NCBI RefSeq assembly: GCF_009727055.1
Contig: NC_052352.1
Coordinates: 20,635,465-20,699,464, forward strand
Origin: Benincasa hispida
Lineage: Eukaryota > Streptophyta > Magnoliopsida > Cucurbitales > Cucurbitaceae
Direction of reading: 5' to 3'
DNA length: 64,000 bases
The notes beneath the pieces are model-generated. The model was not told the DNA's origin, did not search any database, and saw only the letters and a program-made list of their open reading frames with translations. A program made the position numbers and the translations under genes. Of the stretch, positions 48,670 to 59,016 are shown in pieces. Numbering within the stretch: position 1 is the first letter of the stretch; each line of letters opens with the position of its first letter.

Positions 48670-50653
48670 TGAACTCGTTTTACAGAGAACCTAGGAGCGA
48701 AGGCGGACCGTCCAAATCCAATTTCGATTGAAAACAAACATTTATAGTAAAACAGAACAGATTATGCATTCTTAGTACAAATTACAATATGCTTTCTAAT
48801 AAGAAACAGAGTTTAAGTGATTATACCTTTGAAGAACTCTTCTTTACGTTAATCCTTCGAATAATCACGATCTCCTCGAACAGTCACGAACTCTCCAAGC
48901 AGCAAGAAAAACTCGAACCAAAAGAAGAGGACACTACTACTTAATGACCTTGGTATTCTCAGTGTGAGAACCCAGGAGTGCTGGGCTCCGACTATTTTGG
49001 TTAGAGGGAGTTTATGGTTTGGAGGAGGAAGAGGATTGAGGAAGGAACACACTATCACATAGAGTTTTCTTCAATCGTGTAGAGGACAAAATCTATCGCA
49101 TAGGCTCTGTTTCTATCGTATAGAATTTGTATGTTTGTCGTAGAGAGTATCAAGGGAAAAAACAAAAACTTATTTTTATTTATCCCAATAGCCACAAAAA
49201 AAAAAAAAAAAAAAAAACACTTAACTTCCCACTAAGGTGGTTAAAGAGAAAAGGGGAATGATATATCAAATAATTAATAATATAAATAAATATGATAACC
49301 AACTTATCATATTATATTTATAACCTATAGTTTTAATATTACATCATATACAATATAAACTATAGTTCTCTTTTTCTATTTTGTGGCATATAATATAAAT
49401 CATATTTATATTAAATTTAATAACTATGAATCTCATTCATAGAAAATATATTTGAATAATATTCAAATATTTGTTCCTTTAGTTAAACTATAATGTATCA
49501 AACACATTATGTCAATTATATTATATATAATTAAATTCCCTCTTATTAATTTGAACATTTCAAATTAACCGAAAAACTAATTCTCAACTAAATTCTTTTG
49601 AGCTACCAAGGGGACCTTATGGATCTATAGCTTGGAGCTCCAACGGTACGTGAATAAATAATTAAACTCTTTAATTACTATCCACCATTTGTTAATTGTC
49701 AGACACTCCACTAAAAAACCGACAGCTTCACTCTTCGCACTGCAAATATATTTCTATATCCATTGGATATAACCAATAACAATAAGATGACCCTTCACAA
49801 ATTGCTTGTAAGTAAGCTGGGCCAAATTACCGTTTTGCCCCTTTAGTTACATCTAACTTTTTAAGTACCACCGATCCCTCTAATAAACAATAGAGCATAG
49901 TCCCACTATGACTAAACGGCTCTCTGGCCAAGAGAGGGTGTGGCGTCACATTGTTCAAGACCCGAGATCAGCCCTTAAGGGAACACTTTATCTACTTACC
50001 CCTACTTCATGAAAGAAGTAAATTCCATCTTGTGTAGCTGAGTTCCTAGCTTCCTAATCAGATGAATCCCGAAAATGGTAGGCTTGTTGAGTCTGCGATT
50101 TAGCCACTCTCACCCATACAAATCAAAGGACCGCCCTTATAGGCAAAAGTTTACAACTCAGTCAGGATTAAAGTCATGTTACCTATAGTCATCCTAGTGA
50201 AATGAAAGTCTCTATTATAAACGACGTAATATAACGGGATTAAACATTTCATGGTCCGGTCTTGTACAAACTTCTTTGTATAGAATATCTTCACTCGCAT
50301 GTCTAATACATCAATGATCAGGATTCAAATCATTTGTAGTACTTTATAACATTTGTAACACCTACAAAACGGGCCATACTTGTAGTATCACCAGGATTAC
50401 CTTATCCATATACTACAGACCATTTAGGTTATCACTTAAACATGATCCACCTATATGTCTCCATATATATGTTTAAGTTACAACGATAACCTTGGATGTT
50501 AGTTTATTGATTTGTAGTTAATGTAACTAAAATATCATATATTTCATAGACAAAGTGAATAAAATATCAAATATTATTAATCACAGATATGTTTATTTAT
50601 ACAAGGTTTACAAACAATAGGATCCTACGAGATTTAAGGCATCAACCCCAATA
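48670..50653 (-). repeat. 3' LTR of the nested minus-strand copia
   Basis: 1984 bp. Related LTRs are the split copy at 58423-62056 and, more distantly, the LTR ending at 56177; they share blocks around CCACTCTCACCCATACAAAT and the CTCCAACG segment. Confidence 0.75.
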
Positions 50654-50721
50654 ATTTCTACTTGTCCTAAAGCTAGTAGGGTGTACAAGATAATCAAATT
50701 ACAAGTACACAAAACAATAAA

Positions 50722-52118
50722 CTAAGGCATAACATGCCTAGTACAAGATCTCTCATTTGCCCTAGTCCAGCAATGAACTGTCCCATAGACCCCCATACCC
50801 TGCAGGTGACCTTCAAACACTGTAGCTGTGAGGGTTTTCGTAAATGGATCAGCAACATTGTGCTCTGAAGCTATCTTTGTGACATCACGTCCCCTTGATG
50901 CACAATCTCTCGGATGAGATGATACTTCCGCTCTATATCTTGTCGCGCTTATGACTGCTAGGCTCATGGGAATTAGCCACAACACCACTATTATCATAAT
51001 AAAGTGTGATGGGCTTTGACATGTCCGGAACAACTTCCAGATCAGTCAGAAATTTTCTGAGCCAAACGGCCTTCTTAGCAGCTTCATAAGCCACTACATA
51101 CTCAGCCTNTGACATGTCCGGAACAACTTCCAGATCAGTCAGAAATTTTCTGAGCCAAACGGCCTTCTTAGCAGCTTCATAAGCCACTACATACTCAGCC
51201 TCCATGGTGGAGTCTGCGATGCACTCTTGCTTGGTGCTTCGCCATACTAAAGTCCCTCTGTTAAAAATGAACACTAATCCTGATGTGGATTTTCTAGAAT
51301 CCCTATCAGTCTGAAAATCAGAGTTTGTGTATCATGTAAGGATCAAATCCTTAGAACCATACAAAAGCATGTAGTCCCTTGTTTTTCGTAGATACTTGAG
51401 GATGTACTTAACGCTTATCCAGTGATCATATCCTGGATTAGAATGATATCTATTGACTATCCCCACTGTATAGCAGATGTCAGGTCTAGTACATAACATC
51501 ACATACATCAAATTGTCCACGATAGATGCATTGGGGACCTGTATCATTTCCTCAACCTCTTGAGGTGTCTTAGGAAACTGTTCCTCAGACAAAGTAACTC
51601 TGTGCCTGAAAGGCAATAAGCCCCTCTTGGAGTTCTACAACAAATATTTGATCAATATCTTGTCAATATACGATGCCTAAGACAATGCTAGCATTTTGTT
51701 CTTTCGATCTTAAAAGATCTTAATACCAAGAACAAACTAAGCCACTCCCAAATCTTTCATTTGGAATTTGGTCACTAGCCAGTTTTGAACTGTAGTCAAC
51801 AAGCCTACATCATTTCCAATGAGTAGGATATCATCTACATACAACACTAGGAAAACTACTAAACTGTTGATGATCTTCTTGTAGACACAAGGCTCATCAA
51901 CGTTCTAATCAAAGCCAAAAGATTTGATCGCAGTATCAAACCTTATATTCTAAGATCGAGATGTATGTTTCAGTCCTTAAATTGACCGATTCAACATACA
52001 ATCCTTTTGCTCTTGACCTTGGACTATGAATCTCTCGGGTTGCACCATATAAATAGTCTCCTTAAGATTGTCATTCAGAAAAGCAGTCTTAACATCCATT
52101 TGTCATATCTTATAGTCA
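50722..52118 (-). pseudogene. Copia reverse transcriptase / RNase H remnant
   Basis: Read from 52118 downwards: [32 protein letters not shown] (catalytic YVDD near 51830-51850), MYVMLCTRPDICYTVGIVNR, SGLVFIFNRGTLVWRSTKQE, MEAEYVVAYEAAKKAVWLRK, and PITLYYDNSGVVANS. Several stops interrupt it. The order is that of plant copia pol C-terminal halves. It includes the N and 92-bp duplication at 51017-51201, which falsely doubles the AEYVVAYEAAKK segment. Confidence 0.85.
51017..51201. other. 92-bp perfect duplication around a single N (assembly join)
   Basis: Bases 51017-51108 and 51110-51201 are identical, with N at 51109. This is what results when two contigs with an unmerged end overlap are joined by a one-base gap. 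Confidence 0.85.
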
Positions 52119-52120
52119 TA

Positions 52121-53496
52121 ATATGAGATACAAAGCAAGGCTTATTGCAAAGGGGTATACTCAACAAGAAGGTTTGGACTTCATTGAAACCTTTTCCCCT
52201 GTTGTAAAACTAGTCACTGTCCGGGTTCTTCTTACAATGATCGTTTCTTATAATTGGAATCTCATCCAATTAGATGTTAATAATGCATTCCTCCATGGAG
52301 ATCTGTTTGAAGAAGTTTACATGGACTTGCCTCTTGGTTACAAGCCTCAGGGACATTTGCATCAGGATGGAAACCTCGTATTCAAACTGAAGAAATCAAT
52401 CCATGGCTTAAAACAAGCATCACGCCAATGGTTTGCTAAATTCTCAGATATCTTGGTTGAACTAGGTTTCACTTAGTCAAAAGCAAATTATTCCTTGTTT
52501 GTTCGTGGCAAAGGTGACACCTTCATTGCTCTTGTTATTTATGTTGATAATGTAATCATCACAGGAGCAAATACATAACAAATAAACCAACTTAAGACAT
52601 TGCTACATGAGCATTTTAAACTTAAAGACCTTGGTTCTCTTAAATATTTTTTAGGTCTTGAGCTTGCAAGATCACACAAAGGCATATCCATCTCCCAACG
52701 ACATTATACACTTCAAATATTGGAAGAAGTCAGTCTGTTGAGTGCTAAACCAGTTTCTATTCCGTTAGATCCTAATGTCAAGTTAAGGAAATCAGATGTT
52801 GACTTATTGAAGGATCTATCTTCTTATAGAAGTTTAATTGGAAAGCTTCTTTATTTAACCATCACAAGACCAGATATAGTTTTTGATGTCAATAAGCTTA
52901 GCCAATCTGTAGCTTATCCATCCAAAACACATTTTGCAGCAGCTCACCATTTGTTGAGATACTTGAAGTCTTCACTAGGACAGGGCATTCTAATATCCCC
53001 AACTAAGACTTTTCAATTTAAAGCATTTTCAGATTCGAACTAGGCATCATATGTTGATACCATAAAATCCACATCTGGTTTCTGCATATTTTTAGGTGAC
53101 ACTCTTATCTCATGGAAATCTAAGAGGCGAAGTGTTGTTTCTTGCTCATCAACTGAAGTAAAATATAGAGCCTTTGCCTCAACAGCTTGTGAACTCACTT
53201 GGTTGACATCATTACTCAAAGATTTGTGTATACCTATTATTCAACCATCTACTGTTTTTTGTGACAATCAGGCAACCATTTATCTTGCTACTAATCTAAC
53301 CGTCCATGAGAGAACCAAAGATATAGAACTTGATTTTAATTTTGTCAAAGACAAAGTTGCTGATGGATCCCTCAAGATCCTACCTGTTCAGTCCAAAAGC
53401 CAATTGGCTGATATTTTTACAAAAGCTCTACCTGCTCCAGCCTATTTCTCCATGTTGTGCAAGTTGGGCACTATCAACTTATACTGTCCAACATGA
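52121..53496 (+). pseudogene. Copia reverse transcriptase / RNase H of the plus-strand element
   Basis: Begins in mid-RT with [20 protein letters not shown], then [119 protein letters not shown] and SQLADIFTKALP, ending TAA-free at TGA after YCPT. In-frame stops occur at 52474-52476, at about 52576, and at 53041 where SNWAS is expected. The catalytic loop reads YVDN instead of YVDD (about 52545), which would abolish activity. Confidence 0.88.
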
Positions 53497-53505
53497 GGGG
53501 GGGGA

Positions 53506-53700
53506 TATTAGATGTTAAACTGATGTAAAACAGATTTTGTTAAGAATTGGTTATCCCTTTTCTGTTAATTAGTTTATCAGTCGAGCCCTTTATAGTCTTT
53601 TTACATTATTGTATAATGTATATAAAAACGTTGCGACCGAGTAATAAAGGTGTGAGAGAATAATTTTTTCTCCCATTTTTTCATTTTTGCCACTCTAATA
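53506..53700 (+). repeat. 3' LTR of the plus-strand copia
   Basis: 195 bp, ends TATTAGA/TCTAATA, preceded by a G-rich polypurine tract and followed by the AAAAC duplication. Confidence 0.92.
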
Positions 53701-54931
53701 AAAACAGAGTTTAAGTGCAAACCTTGATGTAGCTCAAAATTGAAGCTATCATTTGATGTTTTTTTTATCACGAATACTTTGTAAATCACCGCTAGAGAGT
53801 TTCCCACTATTCACTTATCTTAGAACGGATTGTGGGATCCTAATTGATGATGAATTTGAAGGAAAAGTTGAGTTTGAGAGAGTTGGAGGTGGTGTTAAAT
53901 TTTAAAGGAAATTCAACTTCATAAGCTCGTAATCCATCAGGCAAATCTCAACAATCTTTCCTTTATTTAAAAAAGAAATCATGCAAAAATGAATTCCTCA
54001 CAAATTGACAGCAAATTTATCAAAGTTAATGGGATTTGAGTTGTTGTCAATAGTGAAAAAAATGGAAAAAATCTACTATCATGAAATTAATTTATTTTTA
54101 ATTTCTAAAATTTAAATTTTTAAAATGATTTTTTTATACAATTAATTCAAATAATTATATTTAAATAAAATTTTAATTTTAAAAACATTTCTCAATAAAA
54201 TTAATTCTAATAATTAATTTTAAATAATTAAACAATTGGATTAATAATAATTTAATATCAAATATTAAATTATAAAATTAATTTTAATTAATTAATTAAT
54301 AATATTAATTTGATATCAAATATTAAATTAATTAAAAACATTAATCCCGATCATGAATCCTTATTCATGTATACAATATTTAAATCATATTTAAATATTT
54401 CCAACTTCCCATATTATTTAATTCATAAATAAACAATGATACATTAAGTATATCAAACATAAATAACGCTTGTTTCCTAAGCCAAATTTGAACCATTCGA
54501 ATTCTCTCATTACACTGTTATAAGATTTAGTCCGATATGAGTTAGTAGAGGACCTAATGGACCTACATATCATGAGCTCCAACGATCGAGATTAATCGAC
54601 TAAACTCTTTAACCTAATTAACTAACATTTGTTAATTACCAGGACACTCCACTATAGTCTAGTAGTCGCACTCTTTTCACTGTAGATATATTTCTGTCCA
54701 TTTGATAAAACCATGATTAATAAGTCGATCATTACAGGTTATTCATAATTACAATTGGGTCAAAATTATCATTTGACCCTTGTCATTACATCTTGGTCTT
54801 TAAGTTTCACTGATCTTAACCAACAAACCGAGTCCCTCTCGAGCCAATGAGAGGGTGGGGCCCCTTGTTCAAGATCCAAAGTCAGCAATTACGAGAATAA
54901 CATATCTATTATCCTTGGAATTGGATAAGAG

Positions 54932-55557
54932 TAGAGATGTCCATTTAACCCGCGGAGCCAGGACCTCGTCCGGAATGGGGTAGGGAATCTCTAATTAGGT
55001 GGGGAATGGGGGAGAGAACAGGAAGAAAATTTTCTCATTGACTAAACGGGGAGGGGGAGGTGGAATATATTCCCCAAACCCATGCTCGACCCTGGCCTGA
55101 CCTGCTTCCCTGTGCCGCCTCGATTATACATATCTAATTTTTATATAAGGTTTTAATATATGTGTAATTATATATAAAATTATTTAATTATATATAACTT
55201 TTTATTTAATATATGTTTTTCTTATTAAGTAGAGATTAGAATATATTGTTGTAATATTTAAATTTTAATTTTTAGAAATTATGAAATTAAACATTTTAAT
55301 CATATATTTGTTACATATGAGTGAGATATTTAACTATTTAAGTAAAAAAATTTAATATAGTGAATTAAGTTAATTATTATTTCTTTTTGTAAAAAAATCC
55401 AATCGGGGAAAAATTTCCAGCGAGGAACCTAATCCCCGTGGAGAATCCCTGCCCCAATCCCCATGAAAAATTTCGCAGGGATGAGGATTGAAATGGGTAA
55501 TGGGGATGGGGGACGAGGAAGCCATCCCCAACCTCACTCCGCACATGGACATCTCTA
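54932..55557. mobile_element. hAT-like MITE inserted in the copia LTR
   Basis: 626 bp with ends TAGAGATGTCCAT and ATGGACATCTCTA (perfect 13-bp inverted repeat). Flanking 8-mers GATAAGAG (54924-54931) and GGTAGGAG (55558-55565) match at six positions. Subterminal regions are rich in GGGGAATGGGG-like motifs. The related LTR at 22.6 kb lacks the insert and reads CAGGTAGAAGTGAATTCCC in reverse complement. Confidence 0.75.
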
Positions 55558-56177
55558 GGTAGGAGTGAATTCCATCTTGGAGAACTATATCCCCAATTAT
55601 CTATCCAGTCCTTCCCCTAAAATGGGGGTTTATTAAGTCGACAAATTCCGGTCACTCTCACCCATGCAAATTAAAGGATAATCCTAAATAAATAAGAGTT
55701 CATAGTTAGTTTAGGATTAAGATCGAGCTACCTAGTTCATCGTATTGAAACAGTCAGTCTTAACAGTAAATGACATTACAAAGTAAAAGCGACTATTTCG
55801 CGGTTTGGTCATATGCAAACTCATTGCATAGGACACCCCTACTCGCGTGTCTCTGCATGAAAAATTTAGGATCATATCGTTTGCATCAAATACAAAGTGG
55901 GTCGCATCTATAGTGTTCCCAAGATAAGGTACCCAACCTAATCCTTATATCATAGACCGTTTTGGCTATTACTCTTGATCCACTTTTATATCTTCACATA
56001 TAGTTCAAATATTCATGTTATGGCCTGGGGTTCTTAGTTTATTGGATTTAGGGCTTTTAAGTGCAATTCACATATTCAATAACATTTTTAGTGAATAAAC
56101 CTCAATAATAACTTTATTGTAAAATATAATATATTTATTGTTTACAAACCACGAGTTTCAGGACATAAAACCCAACA

Positions 56178-57960
56178 AACTCCCACTTAGACTAAAACTC
56201 CAGTGGAGTCAATTTCAACAACTAGTATAAGAGCATGTTTTAAGCACTGAATTTGCATTAATTTAAGCTTGGTGGGTGAATTTTCATGAGATGAATGTTG
56301 TTGGTTGCTAAAATTGGATATATTACGATTTTGGCATCAAATTGAGCTTCAATACATTGTTGTTATTGTAATTGCCTGATTTTTATGGGTTTTAATGTGT
56401 GAAGAAGTGTTTGTAAATTTGCTAAAGTCATTAGAGTTGAATCAGGCTGTAATTTGAAGAAATTTGGAGCAAAACATAGCTAGAACCGAAACTTGGAGCT
56501 AGGACTCATGGTGCAGTGTCACAATGCTCCTTCACAGCGTTGCAACACTGTTCATATTTTTTTTCTAAAAATGTGTGCATGAAGGAAGAACGGTCCGGTT
56601 GGATCAGTTCGGTCTGCTTCAGCCCTTTTCCACTCGGTTTAGCCCTATTTCAGCCGGTTCAACCTCTTTTGAAGCTTTTAGGGTCCGGTTCAAGCCTGTT
56701 TTTAAATTATTATTGTAACAATTTAGTTGTTTGATAGCTTAGGATGTCAAAATTGGTCCACTTTAGTGTGTTTAATTAATTATGCATTATGGATATATGT
56801 TTTAATTAAACTAAATTTGTTTGTGCATAAAGTATGCCATATAGATTTAGAACCCCACCGTAGGATAAGCATGTTTCATGCACTGAAAGTATGTTATAAG
56901 CGTTATAATGTATAGTATGCATGTGTAGAATATCATGAGAATTAATATAAGTTGTTATATTAATTTATGAAATGCTTGATGTATATTATGGATTTTGTTT
57001 AAGTTATAAGTGTTATAAAATGAATTAGAGTTTTAAATCTATAACAAAGATAATTGCATGCTCACATAGGGTTGATAGTTAAATAGGTCGATAACTTGTA
57101 AAATTAAGGTTACAACAAAACTTACCTAACAAGATCCTGTCTAAGGCTGGAGGTACTTAAGTTGACGGTTTATGAAACACCTACTACCTGAAGATCGAAT
57201 CGGTATCTGAGTTATGTTAAACCCGATTTTATGAGCACGTGTGAGTGATGTGAGGTTTTAAAGAGTTTATCACTTAGACATCGTAGGTTAAATCCAATAT
57301 AAAATTTATACTCAGATAAACATCTAGACTTAGGTTGTATTTAATTAGTCAGAATATACTTAAGTAAAAATATACCAAAACTGTCTAGAACACTTCAGTG
57401 GTAAAATGATATATATGATATATTATTTTGAGCTCTTGTGTCTTTAAGAGTTCACATTGTAAGATCCATGTTTGACTTCATGTCACCCTAGACACGGCTT
57501 CCATTCAGAAAGTGTTTCCATGGGTCAATAACAAGGTGAATAGGGGAAGTTGTTCATAGTAAGTGGGAAAAGGAAGTGTGTCAACACATCCTACGGTCTC
57601 CTTCATTAGGTTGTACCGTGAGATTCTCATGCTATGTCTGCGTGTCATTCTAGAGCGACCACCCATTCGGAGGGCTGTGACATGGAGGCCGAAACACCAG
57701 AAACTTCATAAATGAATAGGTTATCTTAGGTACGTTCTCAATATTATTTTCCATTTGGTAGCTTGTTGGGGCCGATCTCTGAGATCTGAAAATGGAGCGT
57801 TACACTTACAAGCATTACTAAATGTTAGTAAGTTCTTGACCAAACAAATAGTAACTATATGCTATAGGTATAACAGTTATTCTTGTATTAATATTTAGTC
57901 ATGTGAAGGAGTAATTAACTGCCCTTTAATAGTGGTTAATCTGACTTGCTGAAGTATCAT
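56178..57960 (+). repeat. LTR-like retroelement relic
   Basis: Begins with the polypurine-side sequence of the minus-strand copia, then unrelated sequence such as AGCATGTTTTAAGCACTGAA and CTCCTTCACAGCGTTGCAAC. From memory this recalls a cucurbit gypsy LTR. No termini or target duplication could be fixed, and no coding domain is present. Confidence 0.35.
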
Positions 57961-58060
57961 TGCAAATTAACAATGAGTTATATGGGTACATTATTACTTT
58001 TGCTAAAAAATTGATTGGATTTAACAAAAATTCACTAATAAAACCTATTTATATTTTCAG

Positions 58061-58410
58061 CATGACTAGTTCATTAGTTCAACTACTCGCATCTGAAAAA
58101 TTAAACGGTGACAACTATGCAACATGGAAATCGAATTTAAACACGATACTAGTATGAAGGAAGGAATCTCTGTTAAAGAACATGTTCTAGATATGATGAT
58201 CCATTTCAGCATAACGGAGGTAAACGGTGCTGTCATAGATGAGAAAAGTAGGGTTAATTTCATCATAAAATCTCTTCCAAAGAGTTTCCTACAGTTCCAC
58301 ACAAATGCGATGATGAACAAGATTGAGTACAATTTGACTATTCTCTTGAACGAGCTCTTGACATACCAATCACTTATGAAAACTAAGGGACAAGAAGGAG
58401 TCATCCTCAA
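58061..58410 (+). pseudogene. Copia gag fragment
   Basis: MTSSLVQLLASEKLNGDNYA then TWKSNLNTILV, a frame change near 58120-58160, and SVKEHVLDMMIHFSITEVNG, FIIKSLPKSFLQFHTNAMMN and NLTILLNELLTYQSLM. This is the N-terminal half of a plant copia gag, with the segment between NTILV and the KEHV helix deleted. It is cut at about 58422 by the minus-strand LTR. Confidence 0.8.
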
Positions 58411-59016
58411 GAACGAAGTTTATGAAGGAACCCTATTAAGGGTCCTTGAGTGGAGGGATTGTCCTAATTTCCTAAATTCACAAAACTCTAAATTTACAGA
58501 AAAGAATAGAAAAATTATGCATTTAATTCAGAATTATAGCATGCTTGAAAAATAAATACAGAAATAAAATTGGATTCAAAACCTTTACCTATGAAGACTA
58601 ATCTTCACTGTGAAAAACCCTCAATCTTCAATTGGGCACCACCATGAAGGAAATCACTGTATTATCTAAGTGAGAATCGAGGAAGAGTGTGTGCTCTGGC
58701 TATTTTGGGAGAGGGAATTGAGAGAGATCAGAGGAGATGATCAAGAGGGGGGAAAGCTATAGGGAAAAAAAAACTTCAGATCTCTTCTGTAAGTTTTCCT
58801 TTAGGAAGAAGAAGAATCAATCACCTAGTTAGTCATTCCTGCATGATGTAAAGAGAAAAAAGGGGAAGGAGTTACAACTTCTTCCCTAAATCTGTTTTTA
58901 AAAATAAAATTAATTTTAATAAAAACTTTAATATATACATATATATATATACCATACCTGCTTTATCATATAAAATATATTAAACTATATGTTATATCAA
59001 ATATAACATATAACCT

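Larger units (their letters stand above)
48670..52118 (-). mobile_element. Truncated copia element (3' half plus 3' LTR) nested in the plus-strand copia
   Basis: On the minus strand: RT/RNase H pseudogene (52118 down to 50722), a GGACAAGTAGAAAT polypurine tract, then an LTR from 50653 (TATTGGGGTTGATGCC) to 48670 (GAGTTCA). The 5' LTR, gag, protease and integrase are missing. The left boundary falls in gag of the host copia and the right boundary in its RT, so a deletion removed parts of both. Confidence 0.82.
47715..53700 (+). mobile_element. Copia LTR retrotransposon with 5-bp target duplication
   Basis: LTRs 47715-47911 (197 bp) and 53506-53700 (195 bp) share the ends TATTAGA...TCTAATA. 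Perfect AAAAC duplication at 47710-47714 and 53701-53705. The PBS TGGTATCAGAGC (initiator Met tRNA type) follows at 47912, and a G-rich polypurine tract (GAGGGGGGGGATA) precedes the 3' LTR. It is inserted in the larger minus-strand LTR. The gag and RT/RNase H parts are separated by a truncated minus-strand copia; protease and integrase are missing. Confidence 0.93.
47615..56177 (-). mobile_element. 3' LTR of a minus-strand copia element, split by insertions
   Basis: Read on the minus strand the LTR starts TGTTGGGTTTTATGTCC at 56177 and ends CTAACTCCAACA at 47615. An AAGTGGGAG polypurine tract lies just beyond 56177. LTR sequence proper is 47615-47714 plus 53706-54931 plus 55566-56177, about 1.9 kb after removing the inserted copia and hAT element. 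The solo LTR at 22060-23855 is a second member. Confidence 0.75.

Noticed and set aside
47615..56177. Reading this as a solo LTR
   Set aside because: A polypurine tract lies directly beyond the LTR start and the outer flanks do not match, so it is the 3' LTR of a longer element.
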